From assembly GCA_938028845.1 (NCBI GenBank), contig CALIZJ010000323.1:1-15659 (forward strand): DNA of 15,659 bases. The letters run 5' to 3'. The position numbers and the translations under genes were made by a program. Every line of letters begins with the position of its first letter. The stretch's first letter is position 1. The notes beneath the pieces were generated by a model, which made no database searches, was not told the DNA's origin, and worked only from the letters and a program-made list of their open reading frames with translations. This DNA comes from an uncultured Blautia sp. Its GTDB lineage: Bacteria; Bacillota; Clostridia; Lachnospirales; Lachnospiraceae. Shown here piece by piece: positions 1 through 6,057 of the stretch.

Positions 1-89
1 AGATCATGACCATGCCAGGTCTTCCGAAAGTTCCGGCTGCAGAAAAGATCGATGTGGACGAAACCGGAAAGATCACTGGTCTGTTCTAA
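1..89 (+). CDS. fhs: Formate-tetrahydrofolate ligase, C-terminal end (partial)
   Basis: Only the last 28 complete codons are present, read in frame from base 3 to a TAA at 87-89. The peptide includes IMTMPGLPKVPAAEKIDV and ends in KITGLF, which matches the highly conserved C-terminus of 10-formyltetrahydrofolate synthetase. The enzyme ligates formate to tetrahydrofolate using ATP in the cytoplasm and supplies one-carbon units; in acetogens it is part of the methyl branch of the Wood-Ljungdahl pathway. The 5' part lies outside the window, so nothing can be said about its promoter or neighbours upstream. It is convergent with the phosphate/potassium operon on the other strand, with a shared terminator hairpin between. 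Identification rests on a short but very characteristic tail. Confidence 0.85.
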   Translation, partial: IMTMPGLPKVPAAEKIDVDETGKITGLF

Positions 90-126
90 TCAAGGTCACT
101 CATAGACACTCTTATAGATAACCCGA

Positions 127-158
127 AAAGGGGGCTGTACAGATGTACAGCCCCCTTT
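127..158 (+). terminator. Bidirectional intrinsic terminator between fhs and the pit operon
   Basis: A perfect 14-bp inverted repeat (AAAGGGGGCTGTAC, loop AGAT, GTACAGCCCCCTTT) begins 37 nt after the fhs stop. The stem is GC-rich at its base. It ends in a short T-run on either strand (TTTAACTT on +, TTTTCGG on -), so it can serve fhs on the + strand and also the convergent minus-strand operon ending at 246. No other feature is visible in 90-245. Confidence 0.85.
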
Positions 159-245
159 AACTTAAAGAACCGGAAAAGTCCAGCTATGAATTTTACTTTC
201 CTTTACCTTATTCTCTGTTATGTACGTTTTTTCTCTGCCTGCTGC

Positions 246-869
246 TTATGAATTTTTCATAACCACGCTTTCTACAGTATCTGCTACATGCTCACAGGCA
301 TCCGCACATTTCTCCATATAATGATAAATTTCTCTCCATGCAATGATGGCCAGAGGATTTTGCTCCTTTTCGTGAAGTTCACGCATAATGGACATGAAAA
401 TCCGGTCCGCCTCTTCTTCCAGCTCATTGATTCGTATAATGTGCTTCTTCAGCGTTTTCGAGCGTCTGAAATCAGCAAAATCCTTCAGTAATTCCTTCAT
501 TTCCTCACAGCATTTAATGACCACTTCCATAAGCGGGATTGCTTCCTGCCGGATAGTCACCACATAATTCATATATAAACGGATCAAAACATCTTCTAAT
601 CGGTCAGTGACCTCGTCGATATTATCGCTTAAAAGAACAATATCCTCCCGCTCTATGGGAACAATAAAAGCTTTTGCCAGCTTGTCTATCACGGCATGTT
701 TTTTTTCATCCGCCGCATGTTCCACCTTATGCATCTCTTCCATTTTTGCACTGATCGTCGCCTGGTCGAAATTTGTCAGTGTTTCTTTCAAAAGTCTTGC
801 AGCAGCACAGGCAGCTTCTGCGCACTCGATAAAACTCTGAAAATAAAATTCATCCTGTTTCTTTGACAT
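246..869 (-). CDS. DUF47 / PhoU-like phosphate transport accessory protein
   Basis: A 207-aa cytoplasmic, charged, all-helical protein of the DUF47 (Pit accessory, PhoU-like) family, at its usual length. Members are structurally related to PhoU and are typically encoded beside Pit permeases, where they are thought to modulate phosphate uptake. The central segment rich in Asp/Glu (DNIDEVTDRLEDVLIRLY, about residues 82-99) resembles the metal-binding PhoU-type helices. The later acidic helix (about 148-165, ELEEEADRIFMSIMRELH) is the second PhoU-like repeat. It is the last gene of the minus-strand operon, starting 15 nt after the pit stop. A GAGGAGGA ribosome binding site lies 7 nt before the ATG, inside that gap. 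No signal peptide or membrane segment is visible. Confidence 0.88.
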   Translation of the reverse strand: MSKKQDEFYFQSFIECAEAACAAARLLKETLTNFDQATISAKMEEMHKVEHAADEKKHAVIDKLAKAFIVPIEREDIVLLSDNIDEVTDRLEDVLIRLYMNYVVTIRQEAIPLMEVVIKCCEEMKELLKDFADFRRSKTLKKHIIRINELEEEADRIFMSIMRELHEKEQNPLAIIAWREIYHYMEKCADACEHVADTVESVVMKNS

Positions 870-884
870 TGACTCTTCCTCCTC

Positions 885-1937
885 TTAAAAGATGAACATA
901 AACAGTTTTGCCATAACAAAACTGATCAGACCGCAGCCTGGGAACGTAAAGATCCAGGTCAGCATCATATCCTTAACAACCGAAAAATTAATAGCAGAAA
1001 TACGTCTCACAGCTCCAACACCCATGATCGCACTTGTTTTTGTATGGGTAGTAGAAACCGGAATTCCGAAAAGACTGGATAAGAGCAGACAGAAAGCTCC
1101 CGCCAGGTCCGCTGAAAAGCCCTGGTATTTTTCCAGCTTTACCATATCCATTCCCACAGATTTAATAATCTTCTCTCCGCCCACACTGGTTCCTAAAGCC
1201 ATTACCACACTGCACAAAAGCATGAGCCATATAGGAATCGCCATTCCCGTCGCCTGGTTCTGTCCGTTGGCAAAAGCCAGACCTAAAAACAGCACGCCGA
1301 TAAATTTCTGTCCATCCTGCGCTCCATGCATAAAACTCATAGCTGCAGCTCCAACAATCTGCGCTATTCTGAAAAATCCATTTGCCTTTCGCCGCTCCAC
1401 ATTCTGGAAAATGATCGTAATCACTTTACAAATGACCCATCCTGACAGGAATCCAAGGGCTAAACTTAAAACAAGTCCATATAAAACCTTCACCCACTCT
1501 GACATATTGATCCCGTCGATTCCCTGCTGGATTGCAATGGCTGCACCGGTAATACCAGCGATCAGACTGTGGCTCTCACTTGTGGGAATTCCCAGAAAAG
1601 ATGCTCCCACACTATAAACAACAATAGAAAACAATGCGGCGCACAACGCGATCATTGCTCCCTGGGTATCCTCTCCGAAATCCGCCATATTGCTGATGGT
1701 AGAAGCAACGGAGCTGTTAATCTGTGTCATCACAAATACGCCTAAAAAGTTAAAGGCTGCACTCATCCAAATGGCTGTACGCGCCCTTAGGCATCTGGTA
1801 GTCACGCAGGTAGCAATCGCATTCGGGGCATCCGTCCACCCATTTACAAAAATAACTCCCAAAGTCAGCAGTGTAGTAATAAGCAGCGCCGGATTCGATG
1901 TCAACTGCTGGGCAAAACTTGTAATTGATATGTCCAT
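885..1937 (-). CDS. pit: Low-affinity inorganic phosphate transporter, PiT family
   Basis: A 350-aa polytopic membrane protein with about ten hydrophobic segments. The two inverted PiT signatures are present. The N-terminal half has VNGWTDAPNAIAT (31-43) and GIPTSESHSL (116-125). The C-terminal half has SFMHGAQDGQKFIG (201-214) and GIPVSTTHTKTSAI (291-304). PiT proteins import phosphate, usually as a metal-phosphate or cation-coupled species. Its 18-nt spacing after ktrA and the DUF47 gene 15 nt downstream place it in one transcription unit with K+ uptake genes. A GGGAG ribosome binding site precedes the ATG at 1937. The charged loop near 181-187 (ERRKANG) divides the two halves. The ion coupled to transport cannot be read from the sequence. 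Confidence 0.93.
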   Translation of the reverse strand: MDISITSFAQQLTSNPALLITTLLTLGVIFVNGWTDAPNAIATCVTTRCLRARTAIWMSAAFNFLGVFVMTQINSSVASTISNMADFGEDTQGAMIALCAALFSIVVYSVGASFLGIPTSESHSLIAGITGAAIAIQQGIDGINMSEWVKVLYGLVLSLALGFLSGWVICKVITIIFQNVERRKANGFFRIAQIVGAAAMSFMHGAQDGQKFIGVLFLGLAFANGQNQATGMAIPIWLMLLCSVVMALGTSVGGEKIIKSVGMDMVKLEKYQGFSADLAGAFCLLLSSLFGIPVSTTHTKTSAIMGVGAVRRISAINFSVVKDMMLTWIFTFPGCGLISFVMAKLFMFIF

Positions 1938-1955
1938 CTTTTTTCTCCCGGTATC

Positions 1956-2621
1956 TTATAAATTTTCTTCAAAACGGTCGATGTTATTTACTTTTCCAAT
2001 AACAACGATCACATCATCGTGCTTCAGACGGTATTGGGGGGATACTTCTATATTCGTATATTTCTCATTTTCGATAGCAATAATATTCAGTCCGTATTCT
2101 TTCCGGATGTCAAGATCCTCCACCGCAAGACCAACGAGTCCGTCCGGCACTTTTATCTGGCGGATCTCCACGCTGTTATCCAAAGATATATAATCAAGGA
2201 AGTTATTTGACACCAGCTTCTTTCCTAAAAGCAGCGCCATATCCCGTTCCGGATATACCACCTCTGCCCCCAGTTTTTCCAGGACAGCGCCTACTTCGGG
2301 ACTGATTGCTTTTGCAATTACCCTTGGTACCCCCATCTCCACAATACGCATGGTGGTTAAAATACAAATGTCTATCTTTTCTCCTATACACACGACCACG
2401 ACTTCACAGTTCTGGATTCCTGTTTCTTTTAAAGTTTCCATACTTAAATCAGGTGCAACAAAGGCATATTCTGTGTACTGACGGATTTCTCTGAGTTTAC
2501 TTTCATTCCTGTCAATAACTATAACCTCTTTTCCTGCCTCTGTCAGTGAAATTGCAAGTGCCATTCCAAAACGGCCAAGCCCTATTATTCCATAGGACTG
2601 TGCGCTCTTCTTTTTCTTCAT
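1956..2621 (-). CDS. ktrA: K+ uptake regulatory subunit, single-RCK KtrA/TrkA family
   Basis: 221 aa, the length of single-RCK KtrA and not of the double-RCK TrkA of about 450 aa. The N-terminal Rossmann RCK_N domain has the nucleotide-binding motif GLGRFG (14-19) and the acidic residue ending beta-strand 2 in VIVID (33-37). A C-terminal RCK_C (TrkA_C) domain spans about 138-221. KtrA octamers sit on the cytoplasmic face of KtrB and gate K+ flux in response to ATP/ADP; in many Firmicutes the RCK_C domain binds c-di-AMP. The ligand here is not shown by the sequence. It lies directly downstream of ktrB (51-nt gap) and 18 nt upstream of pit. GGGAG with 7-nt spacing supports the ATG at 2621. The lysine-rich start (MKKKKSAQ) is consistent with this family. 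Confidence 0.9.
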   Translation of the reverse strand: MKKKKSAQSYGIIGLGRFGMALAISLTEAGKEVIVIDRNESKLREIRQYTEYAFVAPDLSMETLKETGIQNCEVVVVCIGEKIDICILTTMRIVEMGVPRVIAKAISPEVGAVLEKLGAEVVYPERDMALLLGKKLVSNNFLDYISLDNSVEIRQIKVPDGLVGLAVEDLDIRKEYGLNIIAIENEKYTNIEVSPQYRLKHDDVIVVIGKVNNIDRFEENL

Positions 2622-2672
2622 AATTATTCTCCCTGTAAATGAATGTCTGTTTCTGTATTTAAATCTCTGCCA

Positions 2673-3968
2673 TTATCCAATTGTAATCGTCTCTTCCGTA
2701 TAATGCACATTGGGCTCCGGATGATCGATCCACATAGAAATCAAAGTCATCGCTCCCAGTCTTCCGATAAACATAATAAGGATGATGACCAGTTTTCCGC
2801 CGATACTCAGATCCGGCGTAATCCCTGTGGAAAGGCCAACCGTTCCAAAGGCGGAGATTACCTCAAACAGGAGCTGAATGAAATTATATTCCGGTTCCAG
2901 TACACACATGAAAAAGGTTCCCAGGCACACAACAGCCAGCGAAAGGATGGTAATACTGGAAGCTGTGGAAACTGTCTTTGCCGAAATTCCTCTTTTAAAA
3001 GCTCCGATCTGTTTCTTGGTAAAGGTGCTTCTTACTGACTGGAAAAGAACAAAAAACGTACTTGTTTTAATACCGCCGCCGGTAGAACCTGGCGATGCTC
3101 CCACAAACATCAGTACACAAAGTACGAACAGCCCTGCATTGCTGAAGCTTCCTATGGGATATGTGGAAAAGCCTGCTGTCCTGGCGGAAACGCTGTGGAA
3201 AAATGCGCCTAACCAGCTGATATTCTCTGTACCTTTAAGCAAAAGCGTTCCTGCCGCTATAAGGACTATACTTGTAGTGATCACGACCTTTGAGTGTAAA
3301 GCCAGCTTTTTAAAGCTTCGTTTCTTCAAAATATCCAAGATCACTAAAAATCCTAAGCCGCCAAAAATGATCAGGCCGCAGGTTATTAGATTTAAGAATA
3401 CGTTATTCTGATACGGAATCAAATTCTGTAAATTTCCCAGTACATCAAAGCCGGAGTTATTAAATGCCGCAATCGAATGAAAAATACTGATTCCTAATGC
3501 TTTCACCGGCGGATAATCCTGCACAAATACCAAAAAGCTCAGAATCGCCCCTGCTCCTTCAAAACAAACGGTCATTGTCAGCACCGCTTTCACGATTTTC
3601 ACAATTCCCTTATAACTGTCTATGTTCAGGGCCTCTCTTACCAAGACACGGCTTTTAAAGCCAACTCGTTTTCCCACGGCAATGATAAGTCCCACACCTA
3701 CGGACGTAACTCCCAGTCCGCCAATCTGGATCAAAGCAGCTACAACGCCTTGTCCGAAAGGAGTAAAATGATCCGCCGTGTCAATAGCGATCAGTCCTGT
3801 CACGCACACTGCACTGGTTGAGGTAAAAAGAGCGTCTATAGGCGTTACCACAGCATCATCCCTTACCGATACTGGAAGCAAAAGCAGCAGTGTCCCGAGC
3901 AAAATAACCAGTGCGAAGCCTATTGTGATCAGTCGTCCCGGGGGCTGCTTTTTTATTTTTTTAATCAT
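2673..3968 (-). CDS. ktrB: K+ transporter channel subunit, KtrB/TrkH family
   Basis: A 431-aa membrane protein with the four-fold M1-P-M2 architecture of the TrkH/KtrB superfamily. All four selectivity-filter glycines are present: VTGL (G58), NSGFD (G173), TAGFST (G266) and TVGLST (G378). The flexible gating loop in the third repeat is also visible (GASPGSTGGGIKT, 290-302). The length and single-RCK partner favour KtrB, which is Na+-dependent in several Firmicutes. It is the first ion-transport gene of the operon. The only good Shine-Dalgarno (AGGAGG) ends 14 nt before the ATG, longer than usual. No better ATG, GTG or TTG lies between, since a TAA is in frame just upstream, so translation may start inefficiently or depend on leader folding. 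Confidence 0.92.
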   Translation of the reverse strand: MIKKIKKQPPGRLITIGFALVILLGTLLLLLPVSVRDDAVVTPIDALFTSTSAVCVTGLIAIDTADHFTPFGQGVVAALIQIGGLGVTSVGVGLIIAVGKRVGFKSRVLVREALNIDSYKGIVKIVKAVLTMTVCFEGAGAILSFLVFVQDYPPVKALGISIFHSIAAFNNSGFDVLGNLQNLIPYQNNVFLNLITCGLIIFGGLGFLVILDILKKRSFKKLALHSKVVITTSIVLIAAGTLLLKGTENISWLGAFFHSVSARTAGFSTYPIGSFSNAGLFVLCVLMFVGASPGSTGGGIKTSTFFVLFQSVRSTFTKKQIGAFKRGISAKTVSTASSITILSLAVVCLGTFFMCVLEPEYNFIQLLFEVISAFGTVGLSTGITPDLSIGGKLVIILIMFIGRLGAMTLISMWIDHPEPNVHYTEETITIG

Positions 3969-4100
3969 AATTATTTACTTTTCCTCCTGCATTTCACAGA
4001 TTTCAGCCGAAATAAGCGCTTTCTTATCCGGCTGCCTTTATTTGCCGCAGTATAGACGGCAAACTGTAAATACTGCTTGGAACAGGCAAAAGCCTGTGTA
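3969..4100 (-). other. Structured leader upstream of ktrB
   Basis: About 130 nt between the small ORF and ktrB hold three or more inverted repeats. Reading + coordinates: ACAGGC/GCCTGT at 4082-4097 (loop of 4, directly after the upstream stop codon), TTTGCCG/CGGCAAA at 4041-4063, and an interrupted stem CAGCCG..ATAAG/CTTAT..CGGCTG at 4004-4034. ATACTGC (4070-4076) can also pair with GCAGTAT (4047-4053), which competes with the TTTGCCG stem. None has a T-run on the minus strand, so an intrinsic terminator is not seen. The region may be an unrecognised regulatory leader for K+ uptake, or simply processing and stability hairpins. I do not recognise a known riboswitch consensus. Confidence 0.45.
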
Positions 4101-4541
4101 TTAAGCAATATGTAATGAAATACAAGGCCGTATCTTTCCATCTTCTTTTAACAGGATGAATAATTCTCGCAGAAACCGCGCACGCTGAAACAGGCATACC
4201 TGTAAGTATGCATAGAAACATTCCATTTTCGGAATAAACAGAAAAAGTTTTCCAAAGAGTCTTAAAAAAATAGTGTAAAAAAGGAACGTTTTCATGAATC
4301 CGGATGCGCGCAGCCGAACAGGCAGTTTCGTACTTCCCATTTTCATTCCACCCATGGCATAGGCCTGGCTTTGTTCCAGGGTATCCACTGGTTTTAAAAC
4401 TGCCTCTTCGTCCTCTGAATAAACAGCATGGAACTCCCCTTCCAAGCTGCTATTCGTTAAAAATGAGCCGAACGAAAAAAGGAAAAAGAGCATAAAAAGA
4501 ATTCCTATCGCAATTGTAGAAAACGAGTATTTACTTTTCAT
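4101..4541 (-). CDS. Small membrane protein of unknown function
   Basis: The ORF is open further upstream, but the internal ATG at 4541 is preferred. It has GGAG 9 nt upstream, follows a promoter at 4573-4601, and gives a plausible N-terminus. The predicted 146-aa product begins MKSKYSFSTIAIGILFMLFF, a short positive head followed by a hydrophobic stretch (about 9-28) that looks like a signal anchor or uncleaved signal peptide. Then comes an acidic segment (EGEFHAVYSEDEEAVLKP, 34-51). A second hydrophobic and aromatic stretch lies at about 82-104, followed by a basic Arg/Lys-rich tail. I do not recognise the family. The first 75 residues look more protein-like than the rest, so the C-terminal half may be degenerate or non-coding sequence read through. 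It sits between the aldo/keto reductase and ktrB on the same strand. Confidence 0.45.
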   Translation of the reverse strand: MKSKYSFSTIAIGILFMLFFLFSFGSFLTNSSLEGEFHAVYSEDEEAVLKPVDTLEQSQAYAMGGMKMGSTKLPVRLRASGFMKTFLFYTIFLRLFGKLFLFIPKMECFYAYLQVCLFQRARFLRELFILLKEDGKIRPCISLHIA

Positions 4542-4572
4542 TGCATCTTTCTCCTTTCTCAAAATCCATTTA

Positions 4573-4601
4573 AAAATAGCACTATAATTTCCTTTTGTCA
4601 A
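4573..4601 (-). promoter_or_regulatory. Sigma-A type promoter for the 146-aa ORF and possibly the K+/phosphate operon
   Basis: Read on the minus strand, TTGACA (4601-4596) is followed after exactly 17 nt by TATTTT (4578-4573). The predicted start is near 4566, about 25 nt before the ATG at 4541. No terminator with a T-run is seen between the ORF and ktrB, so this could also drive ktrB-ktrA-pit-DUF47. Confidence 0.6.
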
Positions 4602-4626
4602 TATGTGATCTCTTGCCAGTTTTGTA

Positions 4627-5766
4627 CTAGAATATTTCCTTCGCTTTCTCCATTCTTTCCACCACGGAAACACCGAATGGACAGCGTTCTTCGCAACCTC
4701 CGCATGCGATACAATCCTGTGCATTTGCCGATAAAGCTTTGTAATGCGCCCGGACAGCACTGGGGACCTCTTCCTGCATCACAGCCAGGTCGTAAAGCTT
4801 ATTTACCATAGCAATATCGATTCCTGCCGGACAGGGAGCGCAGTGGCCGCAGTAGGTACACTGGCCGGAATATGCATGGTGAGGGGCATTCGCAAGGACG
4901 CTGGCGTAATCCTTTTCTTCTTCCCCGGCGTTTTCATAAGCCACCGCCTCTTTCACGTGCTCTACTGTGTCATAACCTGCCAGAACACTGGCGACGCCTG
5001 GTCTGGTAAGGGCATAGTGGATGCATTGAACAGGCGTCAATGCTACTCCAAAGGGAGAAGTCTGAGGAGAAAACAGACGTCCGCCTGCATATCCTTTCAT
5101 AACCGTTATTCCTACACCCTGCTGCTCACAAATCCGGTAAAGTTCCGCCCGTTCGGGATCTATGCCTCCCAGATTTTCCTCATACGTATCTGCAAAATAG
5201 GTATTCAGATCTTCACTTGCCGGAAGGAGGTCAAACGCCGGGTTAATGCTGAAAAGGAGCATTTCTATCTCACCGCTTAAAGCAGCCAGCTTCGCCACTT
5301 TAGGGTTATGTGTGCTCATTCCGATATGACGGATCACTCCCTTTTTCTTTTGTTCTTTTACATAGTCCAGGAACTCCCCTTCCATAATACGGAAAAACTC
5401 AGCTTCTTCATCTACAAAATGTATCATTCCAAGATCGATGTAATCCGTCTGAAGGCGCTCTAACAGATCTGCAAATGCTTCTTTTACTTTATCCAGCTCC
5501 CGCGTCCGGACATATTGTCCGCCCTGCCAGGTAGATCCGAAATGTCCCTGGATGATCCATTTTTCTCTTTTTCCTTCCAAAGCCTTTCCAATATTTGACC
5601 GGACATTCGGCTCTGACATCCAGCAGTCTAAAATATTAATCCCATAGCTTTCACAGCAGTCGATGACCGCCTTTACTTCCTGGGCATTATGGCGTTCCAG
5701 CCATTCTGCTCCCAGACCGATCTCACTGACTTTAAGGCCGGTTTTACCTAATTCTCTGTAACGCAT
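4627..5766 (-). CDS. Aldo/keto reductase-like protein with C-terminal 4Fe-4S domain
   Basis: 379 aa. Residues 1-285 form an aldo/keto reductase TIM barrel (start MRYRELGKTGLKVSEIGLGA; DYIDLGMIH at 108-116; IRHIGMSTHN at 145-154). Residues about 300-379 carry two cysteine clusters, C303-x2-C306-x2-C309-x2-C312-P and C352-x2-C355-x2-C358-x3-C362-P, for two 4Fe-4S clusters. Such ferredoxin-tailed members are common in anaerobes and presumably couple reduction to an iron-sulfur electron carrier. The usual catalytic tetrad looks incomplete: Asp47 and His116 are kept, but the Tyr position (about 52) reads Glu, and the Lys region (WIIQGHFG, 70-77) has no Lys. Substrate unknown. AAGGAGG lies 6-7 nt before the ATG at 5766. 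It has its own promoter and is followed by the small ORF on the same strand. Confidence 0.88.
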   Translation of the reverse strand: MRYRELGKTGLKVSEIGLGAEWLERHNAQEVKAVIDCCESYGINILDCWMSEPNVRSNIGKALEGKREKWIIQGHFGSTWQGGQYVRTRELDKVKEAFADLLERLQTDYIDLGMIHFVDEEAEFFRIMEGEFLDYVKEQKKKGVIRHIGMSTHNPKVAKLAALSGEIEMLLFSINPAFDLLPASEDLNTYFADTYEENLGGIDPERAELYRICEQQGVGITVMKGYAGGRLFSPQTSPFGVALTPVQCIHYALTRPGVASVLAGYDTVEHVKEAVAYENAGEEEKDYASVLANAPHHAYSGQCTYCGHCAPCPAGIDIAMVNKLYDLAVMQEEVPSAVRAHYKALSANAQDCIACGGCEERCPFGVSVVERMEKAKEIF

Positions 5767-5924
5767 TTGAACCCTCCTTACAATGTAAAATTACCCCGTA
5801 AAACATTCTTAATTTACCAACATTTTCTCTAACGCAACGATCTCTGCCCTGCCTTAACTGTATACGGCAGGCAGTACTCTTATTATAGCATTTTTATAAA
5901 GATTGGGAAGAGTTTTCGCAAAAA
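5767..5924 (-). promoter_or_regulatory. Promoter and 5' leader of the aldo/keto reductase gene
   Basis: On the minus strand an extended -10 element (TGC followed by TATAAT) lies at 5890-5882, with a weak -35 candidate (TTCCCA, 16 nt further upstream). The predicted start is near 5875. The leader would be about 108 nt and would begin almost at once with a strong stem, CTGCC-TGCC paired to GGCAGGGCAG (5844-5874) with one bulge and a 12-nt loop. A 5'-terminal hairpin of this kind can protect mRNA or act as a regulatory site; no known riboswitch is recognised. Confidence 0.5.
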
Positions 5925-5991
5925 TTAAGGGAGAACCTGGAAGCGTTCACTGAACAGTCAGTGAAAAATAACGCCTGAAGGCTTCTCCCTT
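5920..5991 (-). terminator. Composite hairpin terminator after the sugar operon
   Basis: An outer 9-bp stem (AAGGGAGAA 5927-5935 with TTCTCCCTT 5983-5991) encloses a 5-bp stem (GCGTT 5943-5947 / AACGC 5970-5974). Within that lies TCACTGA/TCAGTGA (5947-5953 / 5958-5964; the two inner stems share T5947) with loop ACAG. On the minus strand the structure is followed by AATTTTTGCG, fitting termination of the operon ending at 6058. On the + strand it is followed by a T-rich tract too. 5992-6057 holds nothing else I can identify. Confidence 0.65.
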
Positions 5992-6057
5992 ATTATTTTT
6001 TATAAATTTGTCTAAATAACCTTATATATCTTTAAAAGTTTCCTTTACAGGCAGCTC

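Noticed and set aside
892..1617. Long + strand ORF (241 codons) over pit
   Set aside because: It is antisense to a clear PiT gene with full family motifs, has no recognisable domain and no ribosome binding site; a shadow frame.
4024..4221. 65-codon minus-strand ORF overlapping the end of the 146-aa ORF
   Set aside because: Different frame, no ribosome binding site and no family resemblance; it also runs into the hairpin-rich leader. A frameshifted true C-terminus cannot be excluded.
3969..4540. c-di-AMP (ydaO) or other known riboswitch before ktrB
   Set aside because: Expected from the gene family, but I could not match the known conserved core; only local stems are visible.
4542..4760. N-terminal extension of the small membrane ORF
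   Set aside because: It overlaps the end of the aldo/keto reductase gene and has no ribosome binding site, while the ATG at 4541 follows a promoter and GGAG.
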